From DSXH01 sp020724325 (lineage in GTDB: Bacteria; Bacteroidota; Ignavibacteria; Ignavibacteriales; Melioribacteraceae): a DNA stretch of 64,000 nucleotides. A program made the translations under genes and the position numbers. The notes under the pieces were generated by a model, which was given only the letters and a program-made list of their open reading frames with translations, made no database searches and was not told the DNA's origin. Positions 45,254 to 54,146 of the stretch are shown one piece after another; the first letter of the stretch is position 1; each line of letters starts with the position of its first letter. The DNA is taken from assembly GCA_040756515.1 (NCBI GenBank), contig JBFLYW010000021.1, positions 1-64,000 of the forward strand. Direction: 5' to 3'.

Positions 45254-45345
45254 ATGGACAAACCACTGCTTAATGATCCAAAGTAGTTCCTTAATGATAA
45301 AGTAATATCATATATATAGGCTTCAGAAAAATTCAGAAGTTATAT
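45254..45345 (+). pseudogene. possible DUF3788-like gene fragment
   Basis: An AAGGAG box leads to an ATG at 45254 (MDKPLLNDPK) with a TAG after 10 codons, then NDKVISYI and another stop. This resembles the first ~25 residues of DUF3788 proteins. Too short for certainty. Confidence 0.25.
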
Positions 45346-45460
45346 TTCGAAGGAGTGAAGCGACTAAGAATCTACAAATAGATTCTTCGCCTCACTTCGT
45401 TCGGCTCAGAATGACAGTACACTTTCTACTCTGTCATTCTAAGGAGCGAAGATTTCTCTT
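45345..45460. repeat. REP-like dispersed repeat, inverted copy
   Basis: The complement of the unit seen at 11592 and 23968: gaatctac ... cgcctcacttcgttcggctc, agaatgacagtacactttct. It lies in the 671-bp gap 45084-45754, which contains no supported intact gene. Confidence 0.75.
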
Positions 45461-45754
45461 CCGATGAATCGGGCTCGAAACGACAAGAGATAGTTTTCAG
45501 AAGTTACTTATATTAAAGAATTAAAAAAATAATATAGATTAAGGTGGTTTGATTGGCAGCAATAATTTTTTCACAACAGTTAGAAGCAGCTATACAATTT
45601 TGCTCTCTTTGATCGCACAGCCAGAAAGGTACAGCAGTTCGGACAACTACGCAAACCTGCCGAGATGGCTGCAACGCATTGAGCACATGTCAAACGATGT
45701 GCGCGATTGACAATGTATAAAACCATAAACAATAAAAACATATTGAGATGACAA

Positions 45755-46809
45755 ATGAAACTAATTGAATTACCACACAAAGTATGCAGTGTAACATGTA
45801 TGATTAATGGTCTTGAGGATTTGTATGAACACAAAACTGGAAACAGACTGCCTGATTACTTGCTTCTTTATATAAGCGGTCCTTTAGGTTTTGTTTATTT
45901 TAAGAATAAGAATGCGTCACCTCAAAGAATGGTATTTTGGGGAATGCAGATTGCGAAATACCAGTATGAAGAACTTGCAGATATTATAGGTTTCAAATGG
46001 CAAATGACTGCAGCGCGTAGTTTCAAATATACTTTAGAACAAGTTAAGTCAGCAATCGATAATAATACTCCCGCTATTTTAGGTGCTTTAGATATGTTTC
46101 ATCTGCCATATTATGAAAAGTTTTATCATAAAATCCATGTTCCAATTCATCATGTGCTAATGATCGGTTATGACAATGAAAAGCAGCTCATTTATGTTCT
46201 TGATTGTGACCGTTCCAACGCCCAGTGCATTCCATTTTCAGATCTTGAGAGGGCATGGAATATCAATATTCCTGGACTTGGTAAGAAGAATACTTTTTAC
46301 ACATTTGAGTTGAATAAGGTTGTTGCAGATATCGAGTCTATTGCAAGAAATGGTCTCTACAAGCGTGCAAGAGGCATGCTTAATGCGCCGGTAAGCATGC
46401 TTGGTTTGAAAGGGATGCGCAAATTGGGATCGAATTGCCAAATTGGTCAAGGGTTCTTTCGGCTAAACAACTTGATATTTCTCTGCGCCATTTAGTCGAA
46501 TTTACTGGGTTTCCACCAGTTCCTCCCAACCGCCTAACCGGCTATAATGCGCCAGATAATCATGGCGGCGGAAGAGATGTCTTTGCAAATATGCTGAACG
46601 GCTTATCCAAACAATTCAACGAACCTGATTGGGAAAAGTGCGCTGCACTTTTTTATCAATCAGCTTCCGAAATAGAAATGCTTACAAATATAATTGTTGA
46701 TGTATTACTGAAAAAAGGAAAAGACCTGAATGCTGCCAAATCTTCACTAAATAAAATTGCCGATATTGAAGAGCAAGCTTTTAGAATACTTCTTAATGTG
46801 AACAAATAA
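45755..46809 (+). pseudogene. BtrH_N/DUF4872 protein gene with single-base frameshift
   Basis: The first frame (from 45755) reads MKLIELPHKVCSVTCMINGL and the BtrH_N core with H-x-x-H-H (KIHVPIHHVLMIGYD), then MRKLG. The C-terminal DUF4872 region (IELPNWSRVLSAKQLDISLR, then VEFTGFPPVPPNRLTGYNAP) is in another frame up to 46809. Restoring one A near 46428 joins them into ~350 residues. BtrH-type proteins have a papain-like/acyltransferase fold and are often linked to peptide or antibiotic biosynthesis. Conserved Cys residues are present in the N-terminal half. Confidence 0.75.
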
Positions 46810-46990
46810 CCGACGTTAAGCAAGCGATAAATTTTTTGCCGCTATGACACTAAGTGTAAATAAAATATTTACTTGTTTTTTTGATATTTTTTTTTCGACT
46901 TCGTGTTTGGCGGCTGGGGATTTTTGAACGTATACGCAACATCAATAAATAATAATGATTATAAAATAGATTAACAAGAAAGAGGAAACT

Positions 46991-47356
46991 ATGAACAAAG
47001 CAAACAATCATGATGAGCGGATAGCAAAAATTACATTCGCTTCGGTATACCCACACTATCTTTCAAAAGTTGAGAAGAAAGGCAGAACAAAAAATGAATT
47101 GCATAAAGTGATTGAATGGTTGACTGGCTTCGATGAAAAGAAAATACAAAAACAGATTGATGAGAACGCAACTTTCGAAACATTTTTTAAAAGTGCAAAG
47201 TTGAACCCAAACGCTTATCTGATAACAGGAGTAATCTGCGGCTATCGAGTGGAAGAAATAGAAAATCCTCTAACCCAACAAGTAAGGTACTTAGACAAGC
47301 TGGTGGACGAATTGGCGAAAGGCAAAAAAATGGAAAAGATTTTAAGAACAGCATAA
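46991..47356 (+). CDS. DUF2200 domain-containing protein
   Basis: 121 residues behind an AGAGGAAA box. The whole length matches DUF2200: ITFASVYPHYLSKVEKKGRT, WLTGFDEKKIQKQI, FFKSAKLNPNAYLITGVICG and the end VRYLDKLVDELAKGKKMEKI. Cytoplasmic; function unknown. Such genes are often carried on mobile DNA. No clean cassette borders were found around it. Confidence 0.88.
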   Translation: MNKANNHDERIAKITFASVYPHYLSKVEKKGRTKNELHKVIEWLTGFDEKKIQKQIDENATFETFFKSAKLNPNAYLITGVICGYRVEEIENPLTQQVRYLDKLVDELAKGKKMEKILRTA

Positions 47357-47915
47357 AACGACACTAAAGATAGAAACAAAGCTATCAACAGCGGCTTGGC
47401 ACAGCAGCCTCGAAATGCGTGATAAGAACATTTTAGCGGCAAACACAACAGATATTATACATTCACGCAAAATAAAATAGTAGGAATGCAGAGTACATCT
47501 TTCTGAATGTCAAGTTCATTTACAAATTCTATACATATGTAAACAAATTTTATTTTTGGAATAAGTATTGGTTTATGAATTTTGTTTCCATCAAAGTCCG
47601 ACGTAATCATATAAAACGTAACAACAATATTCGTTTTAATATTTTACTCATATTAACCAGGCGTTGTAAATTCAGTTTACTCTTACCCCGCGTTCATTTT
47701 CCATAAGGGCACTGCAATTTTCCCTAAGCAGATAAATTTTTTAACTGCCCGGAAAAGTTTCTTTTCCATTCAGGGATTCAACACTTACATCATAAACCGG
47801 TTGCTGGTATGGTTAGGTGCCGATGTCAAAAAACTTTCTAATTAAATTACAAACGCTTTTGATACAGGTTGTGCCGCTCAAATATGAACTGTACCGGCAA
47901 TCAACTATACCGCTT
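47357..47915. other. 559-bp gap, possible old attC near 47866-47921
   Basis: No gene supported. Near the right end gttgtgccg and cggcaatcaac form imperfect arms just before GTTAGCAAAC (47916). This resembles an attC-like site; see the corresponding finding. Confidence 0.35.
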
Positions 47916-47916
47916 G

Positions 47917-48825
47917 TTAGCAAACAGTTTTCACATATTCCTCAAGGGCATCAACCAACATAGATATGTTTTCTTTATTGATTACTTTATCTCTTTTTGA
48001 GTGGATATTTTTAATGTAATAGCCGCCAGGTAGAATTGATTGATACATCATATTAATATTCACTGCCCCAGTCCTCCAAAAACTATAGGCATCAGAAAAT
48101 GGCATAAAGAACATATTGATATTTTTCACCTTGTAACCTATTCTACTAAAAAGAGTTTTAAGTTCATTTGATAGTTTACTTATAAAATTATACGAGATTA
48201 TTATGTTGTCTCCGCTACCAACGCTGTCAACGCTGATTATTCGATTACCGTAATTAAACCCCCTCTGATTCCATTTTCTCTTAAGCTGAAAAGAACCCGC
48301 TAAAAATTTCTCTTCATTATCCGTAAAGACAAATTTAACTTTCTTTTTTAGGTCTTCTTGTTTAGCAATTCTATTTAACAATAGTAACAAAACCAACACT
48401 CCGCTTGTGTTATCATTCATTGTATTCTTGTTAACAATCATTATCATTGAAATTAATATGCTTCCTGCTGCTATAGCATAAAATAGATTAATAATCAGGG
48501 CATTATTCGTCAATGAAATTAAATGAAAAATTAGAACAATTGAGCTTAGGGTTAATAAATTTCGAGTGTGTCCGAATACTCTTAATAACCATTCAACCCA
48601 TATTGGCAATGTAGTAGCTGTATCATAATGTGCTAAAAAAATGACTGACGGATTATTATCCGACTTAGTAGCCACATGTTTTGTCCCAAAAAAATTCGAT
48701 TCTATTATTTCATAATCATAGCCACTAGAAATTAATTGGCTTATAAGAAATTTTATAAAAGCATCTTTTTCCTTTTTATTGAAACGCTTCTGCTGCTTTT
48801 TTAACAGCTCTACAAGTTCATCCAT
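47917..48825 (-). CDS. M28 family metallopeptidase with inserted membrane hairpin
   Basis: 302 residues. Zinc and catalytic residues of M28 are visible: H66 and D68 (LAHYDT), D138 (MNDNTSG), E171/E172 (TDNEEKFL), D200 (SVDSVGSGD) and a late His (NIHSKRD). Between the first and second ligand (residues ~78-132) lie two strongly hydrophobic helices, so the active domain is probably tied to the inner membrane. It has no signal peptide. It lies between the accessory region and the core genes. Confidence 0.8.
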   Translation of the reverse strand: MDELVELLKKQQKRFNKKEKDAFIKFLISQLISSGYDYEIIESNFFGTKHVATKSDNNPSVIFLAHYDTATTLPIWVEWLLRVFGHTRNLLTLSSIVLIFHLISLTNNALIINLFYAIAAGSILISMIMIVNKNTMNDNTSGVLVLLLLLNRIAKQEDLKKKVKFVFTDNEEKFLAGSFQLKRKWNQRGFNYGNRIISVDSVGSGDNIIISYNFISKLSNELKTLFSRIGYKVKNINMFFMPFSDAYSFWRTGAVNINMMYQSILPGGYYIKNIHSKRDKVINKENISMLVDALEEYVKTVC

Positions 48826-48972
48826 ATATTCTGTTTGTTTTTGTAATGTTTGCTAAATGTTGTTTATTTCCTTTGTTGTTCAAGTGCCTCAAGAATTCGA
48901 ACCCTGTCAACTTCAGGAATTGTCGGCTCAATTTCTGCGGATGAACAAATCTATGGTGAGATACAAATATTT

Positions 48973-49431
48973 CTATTTCGGCTCGTTAATTTTAAACCGG
49001 ATTCGCAAAACTCCATCGTTAAAATCAGTTGAAATAATTCTAAAACCGCCAATCGCTTTAGTCGATTCAACATGCGGACCGCTGCATAAACATTTATCAT
49101 AATCACCAATGGATATAACTCTCAAATTATCACCGGCTTCTTCGGGAAGGCGGCTAATATTAAAAAAATTCTGCGCATCATTCCGGTTCATAAAACTTTC
49201 GGTAACGGGAAGATCGAGAGCGATTTTCTCATTTACTATCTCTTCAATCTTTTTAATTTCCTCGGGAAATAAATTTCTGTCGAAGTGATAATCGCACTTC
49301 GATTTTTTCTTTTCTATATGCGCACTAAACGCTCTTCCCTTTTTAAACATTTTATCCATTGTTCCATTAAGAAGATGCTCTGCTGTATGCATTGGTGCAT
49401 AATACGATTTCGGATTTTCGTTGTATTCCAT
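48973..49431 (-). CDS. alanyl-tRNA editing protein, AlaX type
   Basis: The ATG at 49431 gives 152 residues. Earlier in-frame starts would run back into the DPP gene. The zinc-binding editing site is H15-x3-H19 (MHTAEHLLNG) and C116-x3-H120 (CSGPHVEST), the signature of AlaRS/ThrRS second additional domains and free-standing AlaX. It hydrolyses mischarged Ser- or Gly-tRNA(Ala) in the cytoplasm. The GG-containing N-terminal domain of AlaXM is absent, so it belongs to the short form. A hairpin lies just upstream. Confidence 0.85.
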   Translation of the reverse strand: MEYNENPKSYYAPMHTAEHLLNGTMDKMFKKGRAFSAHIEKKKSKCDYHFDRNLFPEEIKKIEEIVNEKIALDLPVTESFMNRNDAQNFFNISRLPEEAGDNLRVISIGDYDKCLCSGPHVESTKAIGGFRIISTDFNDGVLRIRFKINEPK

Positions 49432-49449
49432 AGTTAATTCTTGATCTTG

Positions 49450-49487
49450 CTCCTGATCATGATCAAAAACAAGATCACGATCAGGAG
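49450..49487 (-). promoter_or_regulatory. strong hairpin between the DPP and AlaX genes
   Basis: Arms ctcctgatcatgatc and gatcacgatcaggag pair over 15 bases with one mismatch around an 8-base loop. On the minus-strand mRNA the 3' arm contains AGGAG ~18 bases before the AlaX ATG. No T-tract follows, so it may control translation or mRNA stability rather than terminate. Confidence 0.5.
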
Positions 49488-49495
49488 TGCTTATT

Positions 49496-51703
49496 TTAAT
49501 CCCTGGTTGTATCCAGTTCCCTTCCAAGTAAATGCTTAAACCAGAACTTAACTCTCTCACGTGTTGCATGTTGAGCCAGCGGCATTCCAATACCATGCCT
49601 TTGATTTGGATACAGCATCATTTCAAAATCCTTATTCAGTTTCTGCAATTCATAAATAAGCTGAATAGAATTTTGCATGTGAACATTATCATCAATAGTA
49701 CCGTGTGTAATTAACATCCTGCCTTTGTACTTATCAACATAGTTCAAAACGGAGCTGGCTTTATATCCTTCAGGATTTTCCATTGGTGTATCCATATAAC
49801 GTTCAGTATAGACATTATCATAAAGCTTCCAATCCATTACTCCAAATTCAGCAATACCATGGGTAAAAAAATCTGCCTCTTTAGTAAGAGCAAGTGCAGT
49901 AACATAACCGCCGTAGCTTCCGCCGGTAATTCCAATTTTAGTTGTATCAATAAACGTTTTTGTTTTTAGCCATTTAACAGCCGCTGTGTAATCGTGCATT
50001 TCCCATTTGCCCAGGTTACGATGCATAAGAGCAACACCCCTTTTACCAAAATGACCCGTTCCGCGATGATCAACGGAAATTGATATAATTCCATTTTGTG
50101 CAAGATAGCTTTGTGCCAATCCCATTGGGTAAGAATTGCGGACAGAAGGTGAATTTGGTCCGCCATACTCGTTAAATATAACAGCATATTTTTTATTTTG
50201 ATCAAAATCTGCCGGCAAGTACCAGATAGCAGGAAGTTCGTAACCATCGCCGGAAGGAATTGTGAACAATTCTATTTTTGCCAGTTCGTATTCTTCGTTA
50301 GCAAGATTTCTGGAATCGCTTAGTGTGCGAATACGTTTTCCATCAATTGAAAAGAGTTCTGATTTTGCTGGAGTTGTAATGTTGCTGTAAGAATCGATAT
50401 AATATTTACCTCCAGGGGAAACAGAGCAGTTGTGTATTCCGGGAAGAGTTGTTAGTTTTTTAAAACCGCTTCCATCAAGATTAACCACAAAGAGATGCCG
50501 TTCTGTACTTTTATCATTCCAGCCGGTAAAGAAAATTCTTTTGTTCGTTTCATCAACAAGGTTGATGCTTGTAACTTCCCAGTCGCCTTGGGTTAAACGC
50601 TTTTTAAGTTTTCCATTCAAATCGTAGTAATAAAGATGCGAGAATCCATCAACGTTAGATTGAAGAATAAAACCACTTTTGTTATTAAAGAAGTATAGAT
50701 TTTCGAACCATTCAACCCATTCGTTCTGTTTTTCGTTGTAGAGTTCGGATTTCTTACCAGTTAATGTATCGATGTTATAGATAATGATATTATCCTGTGC
50801 ACGGTTCATCCATTGAACGGTTAACTTGTTTTCAGGTGTCCATGTTGGCCAGGCAACATAGTGGTCTGCTTTTTCTTCAAAATCTGCCCAAACAACTTTT
50901 CCATTCTCAACAGATGCAATTCCGAATTTTACATAGGGATTAGGGTCTCCGGATTTTGGATATCTTTGTTTTTCAAGTTCACCATGCTGACCATCAGCTT
51001 TTGTAATAAAAAATTCCGGCACGGGATTATCATCGAATCTTAAGAATGCAATCTTATCGCTCATCGGAGACCACCAGAAAGCTGAGTATTGAGTAGCACG
51101 TCCTAAAATTTCTTCCATATAAACCCACGAAGCCCATCCGTTATAGATTAAATCTGTTCCATCGTTAGTAATCTGTGTTTCTTTTTCGAGTTCAACATCG
51201 TATACATAGAGATTGTTCTTTTTAACATATGCTGCTTTTTTACCATCGGGCGAAAGTTTAGCAACTTTTTCTTCGGCGTCATCTTTCGTTAATTGCTTAA
51301 ACGAGTTATCCGGCCGCGAATAATAGTAAAGATTATTTTTCTGATTGAAGAGGTAATAGTTATAATCTTTGCTTACAGCCGAAGGTCGATCGATCGAAAA
51401 TCCTTCGGGTAATTCTATTCCGCTATTATCAACAAATAGAGATGATTCGCCTGTAAGAACATTTGTTTTCATTAACCGTGGAGGAGTGCCGGGTTTAGAG
51501 GGGTCTGTTTTGGTTTCGAGATAATGATTTTCGTCTGCCCAGCCTTGCGGACGCGACATCATCATCATTGCGCGCATGTCCCTTCCACTTTCATAAACTT
51601 GCTTGTAGGTAAGTTTTTTCTTTTGTGCAGTTGAATCAATTACATAAGCAAAAAAAACTATTATTATAAAGAGAATTGTTTTGAGTGTTGTAAATTTTTT
51701 CAT
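49496..51703 (-). CDS. S9B dipeptidyl-peptidase IV-type serine peptidase
   Basis: 735 residues with a signal peptide or anchor (LKTILFIIIVFFAYVIDSTA). The DPP-IV N-terminal beta-propeller spans ~40-490, including the double-Glu-type region (ASWVYMEEILGR). The alpha/beta-hydrolase domain has nucleophile S596 (GGSYGGYVTA), the Asp in THGTIDDNVHMQ and the His in NQRHGIG. It removes X-Pro dipeptides from peptides in the periplasm or outside. It fits the peptide-feeding theme of the window together with the POT importer. Confidence 0.92.
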   Translation of the reverse strand: MKKFTTLKTILFIIIVFFAYVIDSTAQKKKLTYKQVYESGRDMRAMMMMSRPQGWADENHYLETKTDPSKPGTPPRLMKTNVLTGESSLFVDNSGIELPEGFSIDRPSAVSKDYNYYLFNQKNNLYYYSRPDNSFKQLTKDDAEEKVAKLSPDGKKAAYVKKNNLYVYDVELEKETQITNDGTDLIYNGWASWVYMEEILGRATQYSAFWWSPMSDKIAFLRFDDNPVPEFFITKADGQHGELEKQRYPKSGDPNPYVKFGIASVENGKVVWADFEEKADHYVAWPTWTPENKLTVQWMNRAQDNIIIYNIDTLTGKKSELYNEKQNEWVEWFENLYFFNNKSGFILQSNVDGFSHLYYYDLNGKLKKRLTQGDWEVTSINLVDETNKRIFFTGWNDKSTERHLFVVNLDGSGFKKLTTLPGIHNCSVSPGGKYYIDSYSNITTPAKSELFSIDGKRIRTLSDSRNLANEEYELAKIELFTIPSGDGYELPAIWYLPADFDQNKKYAVIFNEYGGPNSPSVRNSYPMGLAQSYLAQNGIISISVDHRGTGHFGKRGVALMHRNLGKWEMHDYTAAVKWLKTKTFIDTTKIGITGGSYGGYVTALALTKEADFFTHGIAEFGVMDWKLYDNVYTERYMDTPMENPEGYKASSVLNYVDKYKGRMLITHGTIDDNVHMQNSIQLIYELQKLNKDFEMMLYPNQRHGIGMPLAQHATRERVKFWFKHLLGRELDTTRD

Positions 51704-51806
51704 TTTTTTCTCTCGAAAATTCTGGCAGATAATTTATGAAAATTAATTATAAAAAAACTGTGCCATAGATGTAGATATACTGTTTATTCTTTTGTATTTA
51801 ACATAA

Positions 51807-54026
51807 TTAAGGAGTAAGCGCTACGTTGCAACCTTTTATTATTCTTGTTTTTGTTTTTATGGCTTCATTTTTTATTTGCAATTCTGTAGATGGGTCGTTA
51901 ATTAATTTATACATTGCTTCAATTATATCTTCGCTGCGTAAATTGTAGTAAAACCATCCAAGTGCTTCAATGCTTGCTATTCTCAAATTTTTCGGTTGAT
52001 CGGTATTCAAAGCAAATTTTATTAATTCCGGAACTCCTTGGTTAAAATTATAGTTTCGAAAAGTTCGAATACTGTTTGCGCGTTGCCTTGGTTTTGCATC
52101 ACTGTCCCACATAGTTTTCAACATATCATCGAACAACCACTCCTTGCTGCGTTTGGTTGAATTCAGCAACATTTTTGCGGTTTCGTCACTAATAAAAAAA
52201 TCCGAATATTTCTCTAATTTATTTTTTAAAATATCATAGACAATATCCTGATCAAAGAATGTTAATGAATTTTTGGTAGTGTATGATACTCTAGAGCAAG
52301 CATCATTAAGCATCCGATCTATTAAGTCTGGAATAAATTCATTATCGCCAACATTTCCCATAAACATCGCAGATCTTACACGTATCGTTCCAAATGGATC
52401 GGTAATTGCCTTATGCAATATTTCTCTAAAAGCTTCGGAGTTAAGTGAGGCTAGACAGCTTAATGCCTGAAGTCTTACGTTATAAGATTTATCCATCCCG
52501 TATATTCTTACCAATTCATTTTCAAATTTATTACCTAGTATAAGATATAATTTTAAAACGGCAAGGTTACGAATCTCTGGCTCGGGGTTGTTTAACAGTT
52601 TTTTCCACGTTTTAATTTCGTTATTATCGATTATGTTAATTAAATCGAATCCTCCAATATTTTTAAAATGAAATGTGGGGTCGCCAATAATGTGATTTTC
52701 CAAATACTGCGATCTCAATTTATGAAGCTGCCCGACACGAACACCACAATTGAGCAGACCAAGAAATTCATTCGCCCATATATCCTGCAAAACATTCACG
52801 GAGTTGGCGTAGGCAGCAATTGTATTTCCGGCATTGAAAACATACCGGCCAGAAACATAATTATCGGTATGAAATGCTCCATTAAAGCACTGATCGAATA
52901 TTACAAATTTTGCTTCCGGGTTAAACCTATCCAAGTCATCCGAATGTAGATCAAGATTGAAGCCATATATTGAATCAGTTTTTATTACCGAATCTTCGAA
53001 TGTTCCATTAAACCAGCTTTCTGGAATATTATAATTCTTTTTGTAATAATTTTTTGCCTCTTCAACATCTTGCTTCCGACTTTGCGCAACTCTTATTTTA
53101 CTTCTCAAAAATCTTTGTATCCAAGAAACATTATCGGAGATATTTTCAGTTGCAGGGTCATCGAGCAAATATTGAACTTCATTATCGCCATGAGCATGAA
53201 ACAGCGCAAAGTCAAGTTTTTTATTTTTAAGCTCATTCATTAAAATTCCTTTCATATTTCTCGACATACTGAAGCGAATAAATTTAAGAGTTCCGCCCGG
53301 CATAAAAAGATTGGAGAATTGTTCACGCAGCGATACCAATTCGTCGGACCACGTAGTCAACGATTCTGAATGATACCCATATCCTGTATAAATTAACGCG
53401 TTATCTAACACTTCGTGAGCCAATTTAGCCCTTACAGCTTTGTAGAGATAATCCGAAATCGATTTGTACTTTTCAATCGATTTACCGAAGGGCGATCGAA
53501 TACGAGCGCTGTAAATTTCCTTGGTTATTTTTTGATTTGAATCTCCTCTCAGTGAGTAGTAGTAGCATATCGTATGTATTGTATCTCGCCCTAATAAATC
53601 GAATTTCAAATCGAAATCTTCATAATATCTGTCTGATGGAACGGAGGAATCGAAACGGTCGCGTTCTTGATCCATTTTGAAAGCAGATGTCATGTGCTGG
53701 GCATCTCTTATCATTGGAATAGGAACATCACCAATGAAAACAACTCCTTCAAGCTGAGGCTTGCGCGAATATAATTCTATTATTTTTTTTTTAATCGATT
53801 CCGGATCTTCATCCCAAAAAATTACTATGTACGTTGCAAGACCGTCTTTTTCAACTGCGTCCCGGTATGTTAGTACTGCATCTTTTGTATTATCATAAGT
53901 TGTTTTGTCAATAATTATCGCAAAAGAAGTTTTATTGAATTTTTGCGGTTGAATAATATCGAATTTTGCGCATAGGTTGCTTACTGCAAAAAAACTTATC
54001 ATTATAATGAGAACTTTTCTTTTCAT
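51807..54026 (-). CDS. caspase-fold (gingipain/C25-like) domain protein with HEAT repeats
   Basis: The ATG at 54026 has AAAGGAC 7 bases upstream and opens a signal peptide (KRKVLIIMISFFAVSNLCA); 739 residues. Residues ~30-440 resemble a C25/caspase-like domain: GVVFIGDVPIPM, the His in ALFHAHGDNEV (H279) and the Cys in FVIFDQCFNGAFH (C380), each after a hydrophobic strand, as in the gingipain His/Cys dyad. Residues ~460-739 are HEAT-like helical repeats (PEIRNLAVLKLYLILG, TIRVRSAMFMGNVGD). It is likely an exported cysteine peptidase or sensor; activity is not proven. Confidence 0.7.
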   Translation of the reverse strand: MKRKVLIIMISFFAVSNLCAKFDIIQPQKFNKTSFAIIIDKTTYDNTKDAVLTYRDAVEKDGLATYIVIFWDEDPESIKKKIIELYSRKPQLEGVVFIGDVPIPMIRDAQHMTSAFKMDQERDRFDSSVPSDRYYEDFDLKFDLLGRDTIHTICYYYSLRGDSNQKITKEIYSARIRSPFGKSIEKYKSISDYLYKAVRAKLAHEVLDNALIYTGYGYHSESLTTWSDELVSLREQFSNLFMPGGTLKFIRFSMSRNMKGILMNELKNKKLDFALFHAHGDNEVQYLLDDPATENISDNVSWIQRFLRSKIRVAQSRKQDVEEAKNYYKKNYNIPESWFNGTFEDSVIKTDSIYGFNLDLHSDDLDRFNPEAKFVIFDQCFNGAFHTDNYVSGRYVFNAGNTIAAYANSVNVLQDIWANEFLGLLNCGVRVGQLHKLRSQYLENHIIGDPTFHFKNIGGFDLINIIDNNEIKTWKKLLNNPEPEIRNLAVLKLYLILGNKFENELVRIYGMDKSYNVRLQALSCLASLNSEAFREILHKAITDPFGTIRVRSAMFMGNVGDNEFIPDLIDRMLNDACSRVSYTTKNSLTFFDQDIVYDILKNKLEKYSDFFISDETAKMLLNSTKRSKEWLFDDMLKTMWDSDAKPRQRANSIRTFRNYNFNQGVPELIKFALNTDQPKNLRIASIEALGWFYYNLRSEDIIEAMYKLINDPSTELQIKNEAIKTKTRIIKGCNVALTP

Positions 54027-54146
54027 TATTTGTCCTTTCATTTCAAAGTAAAAATGGCTTGGTTAAAAAACTAGGCTGTCACTTAATCCATCTTTTATTG
54101 CTATTGAACTCACAATAAAAATTTTTTAGAGACAGCCATTGTTAAG

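Noticed and set aside
46813..46819. GTTAAGC core after the BtrH-like gene
   Set aside because: It fits the consensus, but no GCTTAAC partner or hairpin was found on either side; not called an attC.
48885..48905. gaattcgaacc, like the T-arm of a tRNA gene
   Set aside because: The complement reads ggttcgaattc, but no acceptor, D or anticodon stems could be placed around it.
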